Origin: DASWTL01 sp035575925
Lineage (GTDB): Bacteria > Bacteroidota > Bacteroidia > Sphingobacteriales > Sphingobacteriaceae
DNA length: 64,000 nt
Assembly (NCBI GenBank): GCA_035575925.1
Contig: DATLXK010000027.1
Span: 59,791-123,790 of the forward strand
Direction of reading: 5' to 3'
Of the stretch, positions 52,158 to 61,962 are shown piece after piece. Position 1 is the stretch's first letter, and the number at the start of each line of letters is the position of its first letter. Under the pieces are notes generated by a model that made no database searches, was not told where the DNA came from, and saw only the letters and a program-made list of their open reading frames with translations. A program made the translations under genes and the position numbers.

Positions 52158-52673
52158 ATGAAAAAGCTATTTTTATTTACCCTTATTATCTGTTTGCTGG
52201 CGGGAGTAACAGCCTCAGCACAACGGGAAAAAACCAAAAGGGTTAGTGCGCCGGCCAAGCTTTCTGTTATTACAAAAAAAGGCATAACCATTTCTATAGA
52301 TTACAGCCGGCCGGCAGTCAAAGGAAGAATTATTGGCAAGGATATTGCGCCTTATGGCAAGATATGGCGTACCGGGGCTAATGAAGCGTCCGTTTTTGAA
52401 ATCAGTCGGGATGCTAAAATTCAAGGCCACGCTTTGGCTGCAGGAAAATACAGTCTTTATACTATACCCGGAGAAAAGGAATGGACCATTATTTTTAATA
52501 AAGACTGGAAACAGTGGGGCACAATTTATAAGGACGGCAGTGATGCATTACGTGTTAAAGCAAAGGCTTCTACAGTTTCTTCATTTGCAGAAAATTTAAC
52601 TTTTACAATTGCAGAAAATGGATCAGTGGCATTACTTTGGGGAAATTCCAAAGTGGAATTTAAGGTTAAGTAA
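52158..52673 (+). CDS. DUF2911 domain secreted protein
   Basis: 171 aa with signal peptide (LFTLIICLLAGVTASAQ). ISIDYSRPAVKGRIIGKDIAPYGKIWRTGANEAS is the DUF2911 signature, followed by LAAGKYSLYTIPGEKEWTIIFNKDWKQWG. Extracytoplasmic beta-sandwich protein, very common in Bacteroidota, role unknown. Confidence 0.9.
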   Translation: MKKLFLFTLIICLLAGVTASAQREKTKRVSAPAKLSVITKKGITISIDYSRPAVKGRIIGKDIAPYGKIWRTGANEASVFEISRDAKIQGHALAAGKYSLYTIPGEKEWTIIFNKDWKQWGTIYKDGSDALRVKAKASTVSSFAENLTFTIAENGSVALLWGNSKVEFKVK

Positions 52674-52882
52674 AATTTTAATCCGCCAAACATTTATTTA
52701 AATCATGATCCTTTTATTGACTAATTAATAGATATTTAACTCACTCCTATAATATAACACATTACAATACGTACTTTTGCTAATAAGTGTTACTATTATT
52801 AATTATTATCGTCATATCATAAAAGATAGTTTACTAACACTAGTTAAAACAATTAAAGGAGTTCAGGCTTAAATATGATTTG

Positions 52883-53809
52883 ATGGGATTGGTAAACATT
52901 TTAAACATTTTCGGGGCAGAGAAAATTCCATTTAATGAGATTATTCATTTGGAAAAAAATTCTCCGGATATTGTTGTTTACGCAATTCCTGCCGTAATTA
53001 TTTTCACTATAATAGAAATAGCATGGTCTTTCTATTTAAATAAGGATAATTATGATAAGCGTGAAACCCTTGGCTCTCTTTTAGTTGGCGTTGGAAATTT
53101 ATTTGTTAACCTGTTATTAAAATTTGTTCTTTTGTATGCTGCCGTATGGATATATAATTTATTACCATGGAGAATTGAACTCAATTGGTGGACATTAATC
53201 CCATGTTTCATATTGTATGATCTGTGCAGTTACTGGTCACATCGTATTTCCCACTTTAACCGATTTTTCTGGGCCACGCATGTCGTTCATCATTCAGGAG
53301 AACATTTTAATTTAACCGTATCATTCAGGCAAAGCTGGGTACAACATTTTAAACTAATATTTTTTATACCATTGGCATTTGCAGGCTTCCACCCGGTAAT
53401 ATTCTTTCTGGCCGGGCAATTAAGTGTGCTATATCAGTTTTGGATACATACAGAACATATTAAAAAACTACCTCCTGTAATAGAATATATTTTCGTTACC
53501 CCTTCTCATCACCGGGTCCACCATGGCTCGCAGGAGAAGTATCTGGATATGAATTTTGCTGCTACATTTATTATTTGGGACCGGATCTTTGGAACTTTTA
53601 TTGAAGAAGATGAGAAGCCTAAATATGGCTTGACTACCGGCCTTGATAGAAAAGTAAATCCCTTTTATCTTAATTTTCATGAATATTATGATATCATTAA
53701 AGATATGCGCGGGGCAAAAACATTTAAGCAAAAACTATTTTTTCTAACCGCAAGTCCTGCGAAAATTTATAAGTATAAAAAAGAAGCCGGATACAATCAG
53801 GTTACTTAG
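52883..53809 (+). CDS. Sterol desaturase / fatty acid hydroxylase family membrane protein
   Basis: 308 aa from ATG 52883. About four to five membrane segments and the di-iron histidine boxes in order: HRISHF (HX3H), HVVHHSGEHF (HX2HH) and HHRVHHG (HX2HH). Oxidises a membrane lipid; in Bacteroidota usually unknown, since these bacteria rarely make sterols. Monocistronic, with about 200 bp of AT-rich upstream space. Confidence 0.88.
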   Translation: MGLVNILNIFGAEKIPFNEIIHLEKNSPDIVVYAIPAVIIFTIIEIAWSFYLNKDNYDKRETLGSLLVGVGNLFVNLLLKFVLLYAAVWIYNLLPWRIELNWWTLIPCFILYDLCSYWSHRISHFNRFFWATHVVHHSGEHFNLTVSFRQSWVQHFKLIFFIPLAFAGFHPVIFFLAGQLSVLYQFWIHTEHIKKLPPVIEYIFVTPSHHRVHHGSQEKYLDMNFAATFIIWDRIFGTFIEEDEKPKYGLTTGLDRKVNPFYLNFHEYYDIIKDMRGAKTFKQKLFFLTASPAKIYKYKKEAGYNQVT

Positions 53810-53921
53810 TAAGTATTAGCTTGAAAACTTACTTCATATCTTCTCTATGATTAAAATTTTGAGTGCACAGTCTTAATATGCCTCAATATCATTCCTATTT
53901 TTGTGTATGCGGAAACTAAAA

Positions 53922-54437
53922 ATGGATGAACTTAATAGGGTAGATATATCCAACTTTAAAGCTCAATCAAAATATCCTGTAGTTTTACTTCTTGATAATG
54001 TAAGAAGCTTACATAATGTAGGCTCTGTTTTCCGTACGGCAGATGCTTTTGCTGCAGAAGAAATTATTTTATGCGGTATTACCGGACAGCCGCCGCACCG
54101 GGAAATAGAAAAAACTGCCCTGGGCGCTACTCAGTCCATGAAATGGAGCTATTTCCCTCATATAACTGATGCTATCGAACGGTTAAAAAAAGACAGCTAT
54201 CACATTATCGCAATAGAACAGGCAGCCGGAAGCATTATACTTAATGATTTTAAGCCTGAAAGAAACCAGAAATATGCTTTAATATTAGGTAACGAAGTAA
54301 ATGGGGTAAGCGATGATGCTATGCAGATAATAGATACTTGTATTGAAATACCCCAGTTCGGAACGAAACACTCCTTTAATGTGGCGGTTTCAGCCGGAAT
54401 TGTATTGTGGGATATTTTTTCTAAAGCTGGCAGATAA
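53922..54437 (+). CDS. SpoU/TrmH family RNA 2'-O-methyltransferase
   Basis: 171 aa from the ATG at 53922 (MDELNRVD). The frame is open to a TTG at 53901 and an ATG at 53907, but a TATTTTTG promoter box covers 53896-53903, making those starts unlikely. SPOUT motifs: LDNVRSLHNVGSVFRTADAF (motif 1, catalytic Arg), LILGNEVNGVS (motif 2) and IPQFGTKHSFNVAVSAGIVLWD (motif 3). Target rRNA or tRNA ribose not known. Confidence 0.9.
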   Translation: MDELNRVDISNFKAQSKYPVVLLLDNVRSLHNVGSVFRTADAFAAEEIILCGITGQPPHREIEKTALGATQSMKWSYFPHITDAIERLKKDSYHIIAIEQAAGSIILNDFKPERNQKYALILGNEVNGVSDDAMQIIDTCIEIPQFGTKHSFNVAVSAGIVLWDIFSKAGR

Positions 54438-54458
54438 TCAGGTGACTGGCACCTGATT
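54436..54458. terminator. Hairpin between convergent genes
   Basis: AATCAGGTG ACTGG CACCTGATT, perfect 9-bp stem between the methyltransferase and gltD, with T/A-rich flanks. Could terminate in both directions. Confidence 0.6.
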
Positions 54459-54464
54459 TCTCTA

Positions 54465-55937
54465 CTATGAATTAACAAAGCTTAATGCATCCTTTGAAGG
54501 CAAAGCGGTGTAACCCATTAAATATTCATCCACTTTTCGAGCTGCTTCACGTCCTTCAGAAATTGCCCATACCACCAATGATTGTCCTCTGCGCATATCT
54601 CCTGCAGCAAAAACCTTTTCAACGCTGGTGCTGAATTCTTCTTCACTGGCTTTCACATTGCCCCGCTCATCCAGGGTAACTCCTAATTGCTCAAGCATAC
54701 CATTATATTGAGGATTCACAAAGCCCATCGCTAATAAAACAAGTTGCGCAGGTATTTCCCGTTCAGTCTCTTCAAGAATAATGGGCTTAACGGGGCGTCC
54801 GTATGTGTCGGTTTCCCACATCACATCGGTTACCTTTATAGCCTTTAAACAGCCGTTTTCATCGCCTATAAATGCTTTTGTATTTACAGACCAAAGCCTT
54901 TCGCAACCTTCTTCATGAGAACTGGTAGTTTTTAGTACCATTGGGTAAGTTGGCCATGGCATGGCGTCAGTCCTGCCAACAGGAGGATGCGGTAAAAACT
55001 CAAATTGCTTAATCGAATTTGCCCATTGCCGGTTTGATGTACCTACGCAATCCGATCCTGTATCGCCTCCCCCAATTACTATCACATCTTTTTCAGTGGC
55101 CAGAACCGGATCATCAAGGTATGAAATGTTGCTTACAATTTTATTTTGCTGTTTCAGGAATTCCATTGCAAAATGCACACCCTTTAAATTCCTTCCGGGT
55201 ATTGGAAGATCGCGGGGGACTGTGGATCCTCCTGAAAGAATAAGCGCATCAAACTGTTCCAGCAGATCCTTTGCATCAATATCTTTACCTACCTCACAAT
55301 TACATTTAAAAATAATGCCTTCTTCTTCCATTATGGCTATTCTGCGATCAATAACCGATTTTTCTAATTTAAAATCAGGAATGCCGTATCTTAAAAGACC
55401 ACCGGGAAGATCGTCCCGTTCAAATATGGTAACTAAATGTCCGGCTTTATTTAATTGCACTGCAGCAGCCATACCTGCAGGACCTGATCCTACTACAGCT
55501 ATTTTTTTACCGGTACGCAATACAGGTTGTGATGCTTTTACAAATCCTTTTGCAAAGGCTATTTCAATAATATGTTTTTCAATTTCCTCAATAGCAACCG
55601 GAGGACGGTTTATACCCAAAACACATGCGGCTTCACATGGTGCCGGACATATTCTTCCTGTAAATTCTGGAAAGTTGTTTGTTGAAGATAAGATCTCGTA
55701 TGCTTCATCCCACTTTGCATTATATACTGCATCATTAAATTCCGGAATCACGTTACCCAGCGGACAGCCCGAATGGCAAAATGGTATTCCACAATTCATA
55801 CATCGGGCCGATTGCTCGTTTAATTTGGTATTGTTGTATAAACCAACAAACTCGCTATAATTCTGCACCCGTTTATCGGGATCGGTTTTTTTGGGAAGCT
55901 CCCGGGTATACTCTTTAAATCCTGTTATTTTTCCCAT
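54465..55937 (-). CDS. gltD: Glutamate synthase small subunit
   Basis: 490 aa. CMNCGIPFCHSGCPLGNVIPEF holds Fe-S cluster cysteines, GSGPAGMAAAVQLNKAG binds FAD, GGGDTGSDCVGT binds NADPH, and FAAGDMRRGQSLVVWAI is the second FAD motif. Passes electrons from NAD(P)H to GltB. Its ATG overlaps the gltB stop by 1 bp, so the genes are coupled. Confidence 0.95.
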   Translation of the reverse strand: MGKITGFKEYTRELPKKTDPDKRVQNYSEFVGLYNNTKLNEQSARCMNCGIPFCHSGCPLGNVIPEFNDAVYNAKWDEAYEILSSTNNFPEFTGRICPAPCEAACVLGINRPPVAIEEIEKHIIEIAFAKGFVKASQPVLRTGKKIAVVGSGPAGMAAAVQLNKAGHLVTIFERDDLPGGLLRYGIPDFKLEKSVIDRRIAIMEEEGIIFKCNCEVGKDIDAKDLLEQFDALILSGGSTVPRDLPIPGRNLKGVHFAMEFLKQQNKIVSNISYLDDPVLATEKDVIVIGGGDTGSDCVGTSNRQWANSIKQFEFLPHPPVGRTDAMPWPTYPMVLKTTSSHEEGCERLWSVNTKAFIGDENGCLKAIKVTDVMWETDTYGRPVKPIILEETEREIPAQLVLLAMGFVNPQYNGMLEQLGVTLDERGNVKASEEEFSTSVEKVFAAGDMRRGQSLVVWAISEGREAARKVDEYLMGYTALPSKDALSFVNS

Positions 55938-58900
55938 TATCTGGTCAGTTGAGTTTGAGTAACTACACGCTTAAAATCTTTTGGAAACACTTTAATAAAA
56001 TGTGTTGATTGTTCTGCCCAGTCATCAAGAATAAACTTTGCAACGCGGCTTTTTGTTAAATTATAGTGTTTGTGAAGCAGACTTATAATTTCCTGTTCAT
56101 CATCCTTATCGATTGGGTCAAGATCAATCATTTCTGTATTGCAATTTAATTGAAAAGATTGCTCAGGATTATGAATCCAAGCGATTCCGCCACTCATACC
56201 TGCAGCAAAATTTCGCCCGGTTTTGCCCAGAATAAGCACCCTGCCACCCGTCATATATTCGCACCCATGATCTCCCACACCCTCAACTACTGCTGTAGCT
56301 CCCGAGTTTCTTACTGCGAAACGCTCACCTGCCTGTCCGCGTACAAAAAGCTCTCCGGATGTAGCTCCATAAAGTGCTACGTTCCCTATAATTATATTTT
56401 CTTCCGGAGTAAACTTTGCTTCCCTACTAGGATAAATTGCTATCTGAGCACCAGAAAGTCCTTTACCCACATAATCGTTGCCCTCGCCTTCCAGTTCAAA
56501 TGATAATCCTTTTGTACAGAACGCTGCAAAACTTTGACCAGCAGATCCTTTAAATTTGTAATTTATAGTATTGGCAGGTAACCCGGCAGACTGATATTTT
56601 TTAGTTACTTCATGCGAAAGAATTGTCCCTACTGTACGATTCGTATTCCTGAGCTCAAATTCGGCAAAAACCGGTTCACGGCTTGCAATAGCATTTTCTG
56701 CCTGCTTAAGAAGCTCCCAGTCTATCGCCTCTTCGAGCCCGTGATCTTGTTGCTCTGTATTAAATGACTGCCCTTCTATATTCGCCGGATATAAGATTGC
56801 GGATACATCTATGGTTTTCGTTTTCCAGTGCTCTATACCGTCCCGTAACTTTAAATACTGGGCCTGGCCAACCATTTCGTTAATGGTTTTAAACCCTAAT
56901 TCAGCCATTATTTCCCTGAGCTCTTCTGCTATAAAATGAAAGAGGTTTACAATATGCTCTGGTTTACCGGTAAATAGTTTTCTTAGCTCCGGATCCTGAG
57001 TTGCAACACCTACCGGACAGGTGTTTAAGTGACATTTACGCATCATTATACACCCTCCTGCTACTAAAGCAGCTGTAGCAACCCCCCATTCTTCAGCTCC
57101 TAACAGGGCTGCAACCGCAATATCTCTGCCTGTTTTTAACTGCCCGTCTGTTTGCAGAACCACACGGCTTCGTAATTTATTTTTTACAAGCGTTTGATGC
57201 GCCTCTGCCAGACCCAGTTCCCATGGAAGTCCTGCATGCTTTACAGAACTAATCGGCGAAGCACCCGTTCCCCCATCATATCCTGCGATAAGAATCACAT
57301 CAGCATGGGCTTTTGCAACACCGGCAGCAATTGTTCCTACACCAGCCTTAGATACCAGTTTTACACTTATTCTGGCATGGCGATTCGCATTTTTAAGATC
57401 GTGGATGAGTTGTGCAAGATCTTCAATCGAGTAAATATCATGATGCGGTGGCGGAGATATCAGCCCCACCCCGGGTGTTGAATGTCTTACTCTGGCTATC
57501 CAGTCGTCCACTTTATGACCCGGAAGCTGTCCACCTTCTCCAGGCTTTGCCCCCTGCGCCATTTTTATCTGAAGTTCATCGGCATTTGCCAGATAAGAAG
57601 CAGTAACACCAAAACGCGCAGAAGCGATCTGCTTAATAGATGAGCGCATGGAATCTCCATTTTCTGATTTCTGGTATCTGAGCTCATCTTCGCCTCCTTC
57701 TCCGGTATTGCTTTTTGCACCAATGCGGTTCATTGCAATTGCCAGTGTGCTATGCGCTTCATGAGATATGGAGCCAAAAGACATGGCCCCTGTGGCGAAT
57801 CTTTTTAATATCTCTTCTACAGGTTCTACTTCACTTAAAGGAACTGTTAAACCTTGAGGAGCAAAATCAAACAATCCGCGTAATGTATAACCCTTAATGG
57901 TTTGATCATTTACGAGTTTAGCGTATTTTTTGTAAACCGTGTAATCGTTCGTTCGGGTAGAATTCTGCAGAAGATGTACCGTTTGCGGATTAAACAAATG
58001 GGCTTCGCCTCTTCTCTTCCATTGATAAATGCCCCCTTCAGGAAGTAAATTAACATCAGGTGCTGATTTTCCAAACCCTATCCGATGCTTATGAAGGGCT
58101 TCCATAGCGAGTTCGTCTAAACCTAATCCCTGAATACGACTTACTGCGCCTGTAAAATATTGGTCAACTACATTCTGACGAATTCCAAGTATTTCAAAAA
58201 CTTGCGACCCGTGATACGATTGAAGCGTAGATATTCCCATCTTCGAGAAGATTTTCAATAACCCGTCACAAATTGCTTTTTTGTAATTTTTTCTGAGTTC
58301 CGGAGTATCCAGTTCTGTATCAAACCTGCCGTCTGTTTTAAGGTTTCTGATAGTTGCAAGTGCCAGATACGGGTTAATAGCCGTAGCTCCGAAAGCTAAT
58401 AGACAAGCAAAATGATGAACTTCCCATACATCGCCCACTTCTGCAACTATACCCACGGCACCACGGACACCTTTACGGATAAGATGGTGATGAACCGCCG
58501 AAACAGCAAGTAAAGATGGTATTGGAGCATGCTCAGAATCAATAGCGCGATCTGATAAAATTAATACTTCAAATCCATCCTGAACAGCATCTTCTGCATA
58601 TCTGCATAACCGTTCAAGACCTCTTTGCAATGATCCCGGATTTCCATCCGCTTTAAAATAAGTTTGTAAGGTTTTTGAATGGAAAAGTCCGGTATCAATA
58701 CTTCGAAGTTTTTCCAGCTCATTACTGGCAAGAATTGGATTTTGAAGAGCAACACAATGGCAATGCATTTTATCTTCATCCAGAATATTTCCATTATTAC
58801 CCAAAAACACAGCCAGGCTCATTACCAGTCGTTCCCGGATAGGATCAATAGGCGGATTGGTTACCTGAGCAAAAAACTGTTTAAAATAGCTGGATATATG

Positions 58901-60451
58901 CTGTGGCTTATCTGATAAAACTGCCAGAGGAACATCTGTACCCATTGATCCAATAGGCTCCTTCCCATCCAAAGCCATGGGCTTAATAATAGCCTCAATA
59001 TCCTCACGTGAGTATCCAAAAACCTGCTGGTATTTAAATATGGACTCATTTGAAAGGTGGGTAAACGTTACCCTTGGCTCTGCCAGATCTTCCAGCCGGA
59101 TCTTATAATTCTCCAGCCAGTTTCCATACGGCTGCTGAGACGAAACTTTTGCTTTTATTTCATCATCTGCTATAATTGTACCTTTTTCAATATCCACCAG
59201 GAACATCTTACCCGGTTGAAGCCGGCCTTTGCGGATTACTTTGCTTTCATCAATGGGTAATGCACCAGCTTCTGATGCTACAATTACACGATCATCATTC
59301 ATGACCACGTATCTTAACGGCCGTAAACCGTTACGATCAAGTAATGCGCCTATTAATTTTCCATCAGTGAAAGTAATTGCTGCCGGACCGTCCCATGGCT
59401 CCATCAGTGTTGCGTGATATTCATAAAATGCCTTCTTCAGAGGATCCATTTTATCATCACCGTCCCATGCCTCAGGAACCAGCATCATCATTACATGCGG
59501 CAATGACCGACCTGCATGATAAAGCAGTTCGACCACATTATCTAAACAAGCAGAATCTGATTGATTGTTATCAATTACCGGCATCAGCATATCCATTTCT
59601 TCATCAGTAAAATATGGAGATGCGAACGATCTTACTGTTGAATAAAACCAGTTTAGATTACCTGTTAATGTATTAATCTCACCGTTATGCGCAATAAACC
59701 TGAACGGCTGAGCTAAACGCCATGAAGGCATAGTATTAGTGGAGAATCTGGAATGAACCATTCCAAATGCCGACTTTAAACGCTCGTTAGATAGGTCTGG
59801 AAAGTATTGTCTGACTTGAAAAGTTGTTAATTGTCCTTTAAAAACAATAATACGATGAGAGAAAGAAAGAACGTAAAAATGACGTGAATCAATCTCATTT
59901 ACTTCTTCCCTGATTTTTTTGGTTATATAGTTTTTGAAAACGTATAATTTTCTCTCAAAATCATCATCATTCGTCAGTGCCTCAGGGCGGGCCACAAACA
60001 ATTGCTGAATATAAGGTTCTTCTGATAAGGCAGTTATTCCAATAGTTCCGGAATTTGTAGGAACTGCACGATATCCAAGTATCTCCAGACCCATTTTTTC
60101 AGCTGCCCGCTCAATCAACGCTTTACATTTATATTTTGAGGCTCTTTCTTTCGGAAAAAATAGCATTCCTACTCCATATTCTCCAGCCTTGGATAGCTGT
60201 AAATCAAGTTTAACACATTCTTCTTTTAAAAAGTCATGAGGTATTTGAAGTAAAATGCCGGCTCCATCTCCTGTGTCTGAATCACAACCACAGGCACCAC
60301 GGTGTTCCATGTTTTCAAGAATAGTTAATGCATCATCAATAATTGAATGTGATTTTTGCCCTTTGAGATGTGCAAGATATCCTACACCGCAGGAATCATG
60401 TTCAAAAGATGATCGGTACAATCCCTGTTGGTCATTATCAGTTAGCTCCAT
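55937..60451 (-). CDS. gltB: Glutamate synthase large subunit
   Basis: 1504 aa, full length. Class II glutaminase domain at the start with the nucleophile Cys21 (HDSCGVGYLAHLKG; the first 20 residues would be removed), then a central domain, the FMN/3Fe-4S synthase domain (KPGEGGQLPGHKVDDWIA, ISPPPHHDIYSIEDLAQLI, CHLNTCPVGVATQDP) and a C-terminal beta-helix with GYLG-like repeats (GDHGCEYMTGGRVLILGKTGRNFAAGMSGG). Makes glutamate from glutamine and 2-oxoglutarate. Transcribed before gltD. Confidence 0.97.
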   Translation of the reverse strand: MELTDNDQQGLYRSSFEHDSCGVGYLAHLKGQKSHSIIDDALTILENMEHRGACGCDSDTGDGAGILLQIPHDFLKEECVKLDLQLSKAGEYGVGMLFFPKERASKYKCKALIERAAEKMGLEILGYRAVPTNSGTIGITALSEEPYIQQLFVARPEALTNDDDFERKLYVFKNYITKKIREEVNEIDSRHFYVLSFSHRIIVFKGQLTTFQVRQYFPDLSNERLKSAFGMVHSRFSTNTMPSWRLAQPFRFIAHNGEINTLTGNLNWFYSTVRSFASPYFTDEEMDMLMPVIDNNQSDSACLDNVVELLYHAGRSLPHVMMMLVPEAWDGDDKMDPLKKAFYEYHATLMEPWDGPAAITFTDGKLIGALLDRNGLRPLRYVVMNDDRVIVASEAGALPIDESKVIRKGRLQPGKMFLVDIEKGTIIADDEIKAKVSSQQPYGNWLENYKIRLEDLAEPRVTFTHLSNESIFKYQQVFGYSREDIEAIIKPMALDGKEPIGSMGTDVPLAVLSDKPQHISSYFKQFFAQVTNPPIDPIRERLVMSLAVFLGNNGNILDEDKMHCHCVALQNPILASNELEKLRSIDTGLFHSKTLQTYFKADGNPGSLQRGLERLCRYAEDAVQDGFEVLILSDRAIDSEHAPIPSLLAVSAVHHHLIRKGVRGAVGIVAEVGDVWEVHHFACLLAFGATAINPYLALATIRNLKTDGRFDTELDTPELRKNYKKAICDGLLKIFSKMGISTLQSYHGSQVFEILGIRQNVVDQYFTGAVSRIQGLGLDELAMEALHKHRIGFGKSAPDVNLLPEGGIYQWKRRGEAHLFNPQTVHLLQNSTRTNDYTVYKKYAKLVNDQTIKGYTLRGLFDFAPQGLTVPLSEVEPVEEILKRFATGAMSFGSISHEAHSTLAIAMNRIGAKSNTGEGGEDELRYQKSENGDSMRSSIKQIASARFGVTASYLANADELQIKMAQGAKPGEGGQLPGHKVDDWIARVRHSTPGVGLISPPPHHDIYSIEDLAQLIHDLKNANRHARISVKLVSKAGVGTIAAGVAKAHADVILIAGYDGGTGASPISSVKHAGLPWELGLAEAHQTLVKNKLRSRVVLQTDGQLKTGRDIAVAALLGAEEWGVATAALVAGGCIMMRKCHLNTCPVGVATQDPELRKLFTGKPEHIVNLFHFIAEELREIMAELGFKTINEMVGQAQYLKLRDGIEHWKTKTIDVSAILYPANIEGQSFNTEQQDHGLEEAIDWELLKQAENAIASREPVFAEFELRNTNRTVGTILSHEVTKKYQSAGLPANTINYKFKGSAGQSFAAFCTKGLSFELEGEGNDYVGKGLSGAQIAIYPSREAKFTPEENIIIGNVALYGATSGELFVRGQAGERFAVRNSGATAVVEGVGDHGCEYMTGGRVLILGKTGRNFAAGMSGGIAWIHNPEQSFQLNCNTEMIDLDPIDKDDEQEIISLLHKHYNLTKSRVAKFILDDWAEQSTHFIKVFPKDFKRVVTQTQLTR

Positions 60452-60697
60452 GTATGTCCGTTTATAACTGTCTAAAATACACTATTTTGGATTAATTACA
60501 TTTTGCTCAATAATTTTTATTATTCATACAAATAAATACAGGTTATGAGTGTTATTTTATTAATTTGATAAAATTTAATTGTTATCATTAACAAAACATT
60601 AAATTAAATAAACCAAAATAACAACATCATTTTTTTAAAATTGAACTCAATTAATGATTAAAGCCAATATTAAGTTCGCAATTGTCATGAAAGATTG

Positions 60698-60705
60698 TAC
60701 TTTTG
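60698..60705 (+). promoter_or_regulatory. Promoter box of SRP RNA gene
   Basis: TACTTTTG matches TAnnTTTG; 19 bp upstream is TTCG (60675-60678), one base off TTTG. The RNA is expected to start around 60709. Confidence 0.55.
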
Positions 60706-60708
60706 CGG

Positions 60709-60808
60709 TGGGTAAGTCTTTTACGACCAGCTCCCTTCGAACTCCCCCAGGATGGGAACATAGCAAGGGTAGTAGGTTGAGCGGTGCGATAAAAGGGGCT
60801 TGCCCATT
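60709..60808 (+). ncRNA. ffs: Signal recognition particle 4.5S RNA
   Basis: About 100 nt. The ends GGGTAAGTCTTTTACG and CGATAAAAGGGGCTTGCCC pair, and the apex CCCCCAGGATGGGAACATAGCAAGGGTAG is the conserved domain IV with symmetric and asymmetric loops that binds Ffh. A T-run follows. With Ffh it targets membrane proteins during translation. Confidence 0.92.
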
Positions 60809-60827
60809 TTTTTTTAATTTGCAAATA

Positions 60828-61240
60828 TGTTAATAGGTTAATGTAGTAATTGGGCATGAGTCTGATTGTAGATAATAAACAAAATCCCCTGTTAACGAAA
60901 TCATTTAATTTTGCAGTTTATATTGTCAAGATTTGTAAAGAGTTGCAATCAAACAACAACTATCTCTGGCTAATCAATTATTAAAATCCGGCACTTCAAT
61001 TGGAGCAAATATTAGAGAGGCTCAAGCCTCTGAAAGCAGGGCGGACTTTATACATAGGATTAAAATAGCCGCAAAGGAAGCAGAAGAGACAGAATATTGG
61101 CTCCTGCTTCTTAAAGAAAGTGACATATTTATTGCCGATAAAAACACCTTTGACACGCTGCTAGAAATTAAGAAAATTCTTACCAAAAGCATTGTTACAG
61201 CCAAAGGCAACAATAAATAATCATTAGCAAATTAACCTAT
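60828..61240. repeat. Inverted repeat around the S23-type gene
   Basis: AATAGGTTAAT about 60828-60842 and ATTAACCTATT about 61229-61240, with similar TTGCAAAT/GCAAATTA DNA beside them, flank the four-helix-bundle gene on both sides. The arms match over about 11 bp. Confidence 0.45.
60856..61220 (+). pseudogene. Four-helix-bundle (S23/IVP) protein, frameshifted
   Basis: From ATG 60856 the frame reads LLTKSFNFAVYIVKICKELQS and then hits a stop; the second frame continues SLANQLLKSGTSIGANIREAQASESRADF.. to YWLLLLKES and ends at 61220. Joined by one base near 60960 they form the ~120-aa S23 ribosomal-intervening-sequence family (TIGR02436). These genes are widely scattered in Bacteroidota. Function unknown; this copy is broken or recoded. 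Confidence 0.75.
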
Positions 61241-61262
61241 TATCAAATTAGCAAATTATTAT

Positions 61263-61919
61263 ATGAAATTTTTCATTGACACAGCAAATCTTGCTCAAAT
61301 AAAAGAAGCTCAGGATCTGGGCGTACTTGACGGGGTTACAACCAATCCCAGCCTGATGGCTAAAGAAGGTATTACCGGACATGATAATATAATTAACCAT
61401 TATAAAGCAATTTGCGCCATTGTAGATGGCGATGTAAGCGCAGAAGTAATTGCAACCAATTTCGATGAAATTGTAAAAGAAGGCGAGTTCCTGGCAACGC
61501 TTGATAATAAAATCGTGGTTAAGGTTCCAATGATAAAAGATGGGATAAAAGCGATAAAATATTTCACTTCCAAAGGCATACGTACCAATTGCACCCTTGT
61601 ATTTTCTGCAGGTCAGGCTCTTCTGGCTGCAAAAGCTGGAGCAACCTATGTTTCACCGTTTATTGGACGTTTGGATGATATCTCAACAGACGGATTAGGT
61701 TTAATAGAAGATATACGTCTGATATATGATAATTACGGGTATGAGACCCAGATACTTGCCGCTTCTGTGCGTCATCCAATGCATATTATAGATTGTGCAA
61801 AACTGGGAGCAGATGTTATGACCGGACCTTTATCAGCTATTCTGGCTTTATTAAAGCATCCGCTTACTGATAGCGGACTTGCACAATTTCTTGCTGATCA
61901 CGAAAAAGCGGGAGCATAA
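61263..61919 (+). CDS. fsa: Transaldolase family protein (fructose-6-phosphate aldolase type)
   Basis: 218 aa, the short FSA/TalC type. MKFFIDTANLAQIKEAQDLGVLDGVTTNPSLMAKEG is the N-terminal signature, VVKVPMIKDGIKA contains the Schiff-base lysine, and YVSPFIGRLDD the second conserved strand. Works on sugar phosphates (reversible aldol transfer of dihydroxyacetone or similar). Often annotated as transaldolase; the exact reaction is not decided by sequence. Confidence 0.9.
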   Translation: MKFFIDTANLAQIKEAQDLGVLDGVTTNPSLMAKEGITGHDNIINHYKAICAIVDGDVSAEVIATNFDEIVKEGEFLATLDNKIVVKVPMIKDGIKAIKYFTSKGIRTNCTLVFSAGQALLAAKAGATYVSPFIGRLDDISTDGLGLIEDIRLIYDNYGYETQILAASVRHPMHIIDCAKLGADVMTGPLSAILALLKHPLTDSGLAQFLADHEKAGA

Positions 61920-61926
61920 TCTATTT

Positions 61927-61956
61927 AAGAAAAGGCCTATTAATGGGTCTTTTCTT
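61927..61956. terminator. Terminator between convergent genes
   Basis: AAGAAAAGGCC TATTAATG GGTCTTTTCTT forms a stem bordered by T-rich DNA, located between the transaldolase gene and the convergent symporter gene. Confidence 0.7.
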
Positions 61957-61962
61957 GTAAAA

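Noticed and set aside
54961..55860. 299-codon ORF antisense to gltD
   Set aside because: gltD is unmistakable on the other strand; the antisense frame has no motif and is rich in Ser/Pro as expected for a shadow.
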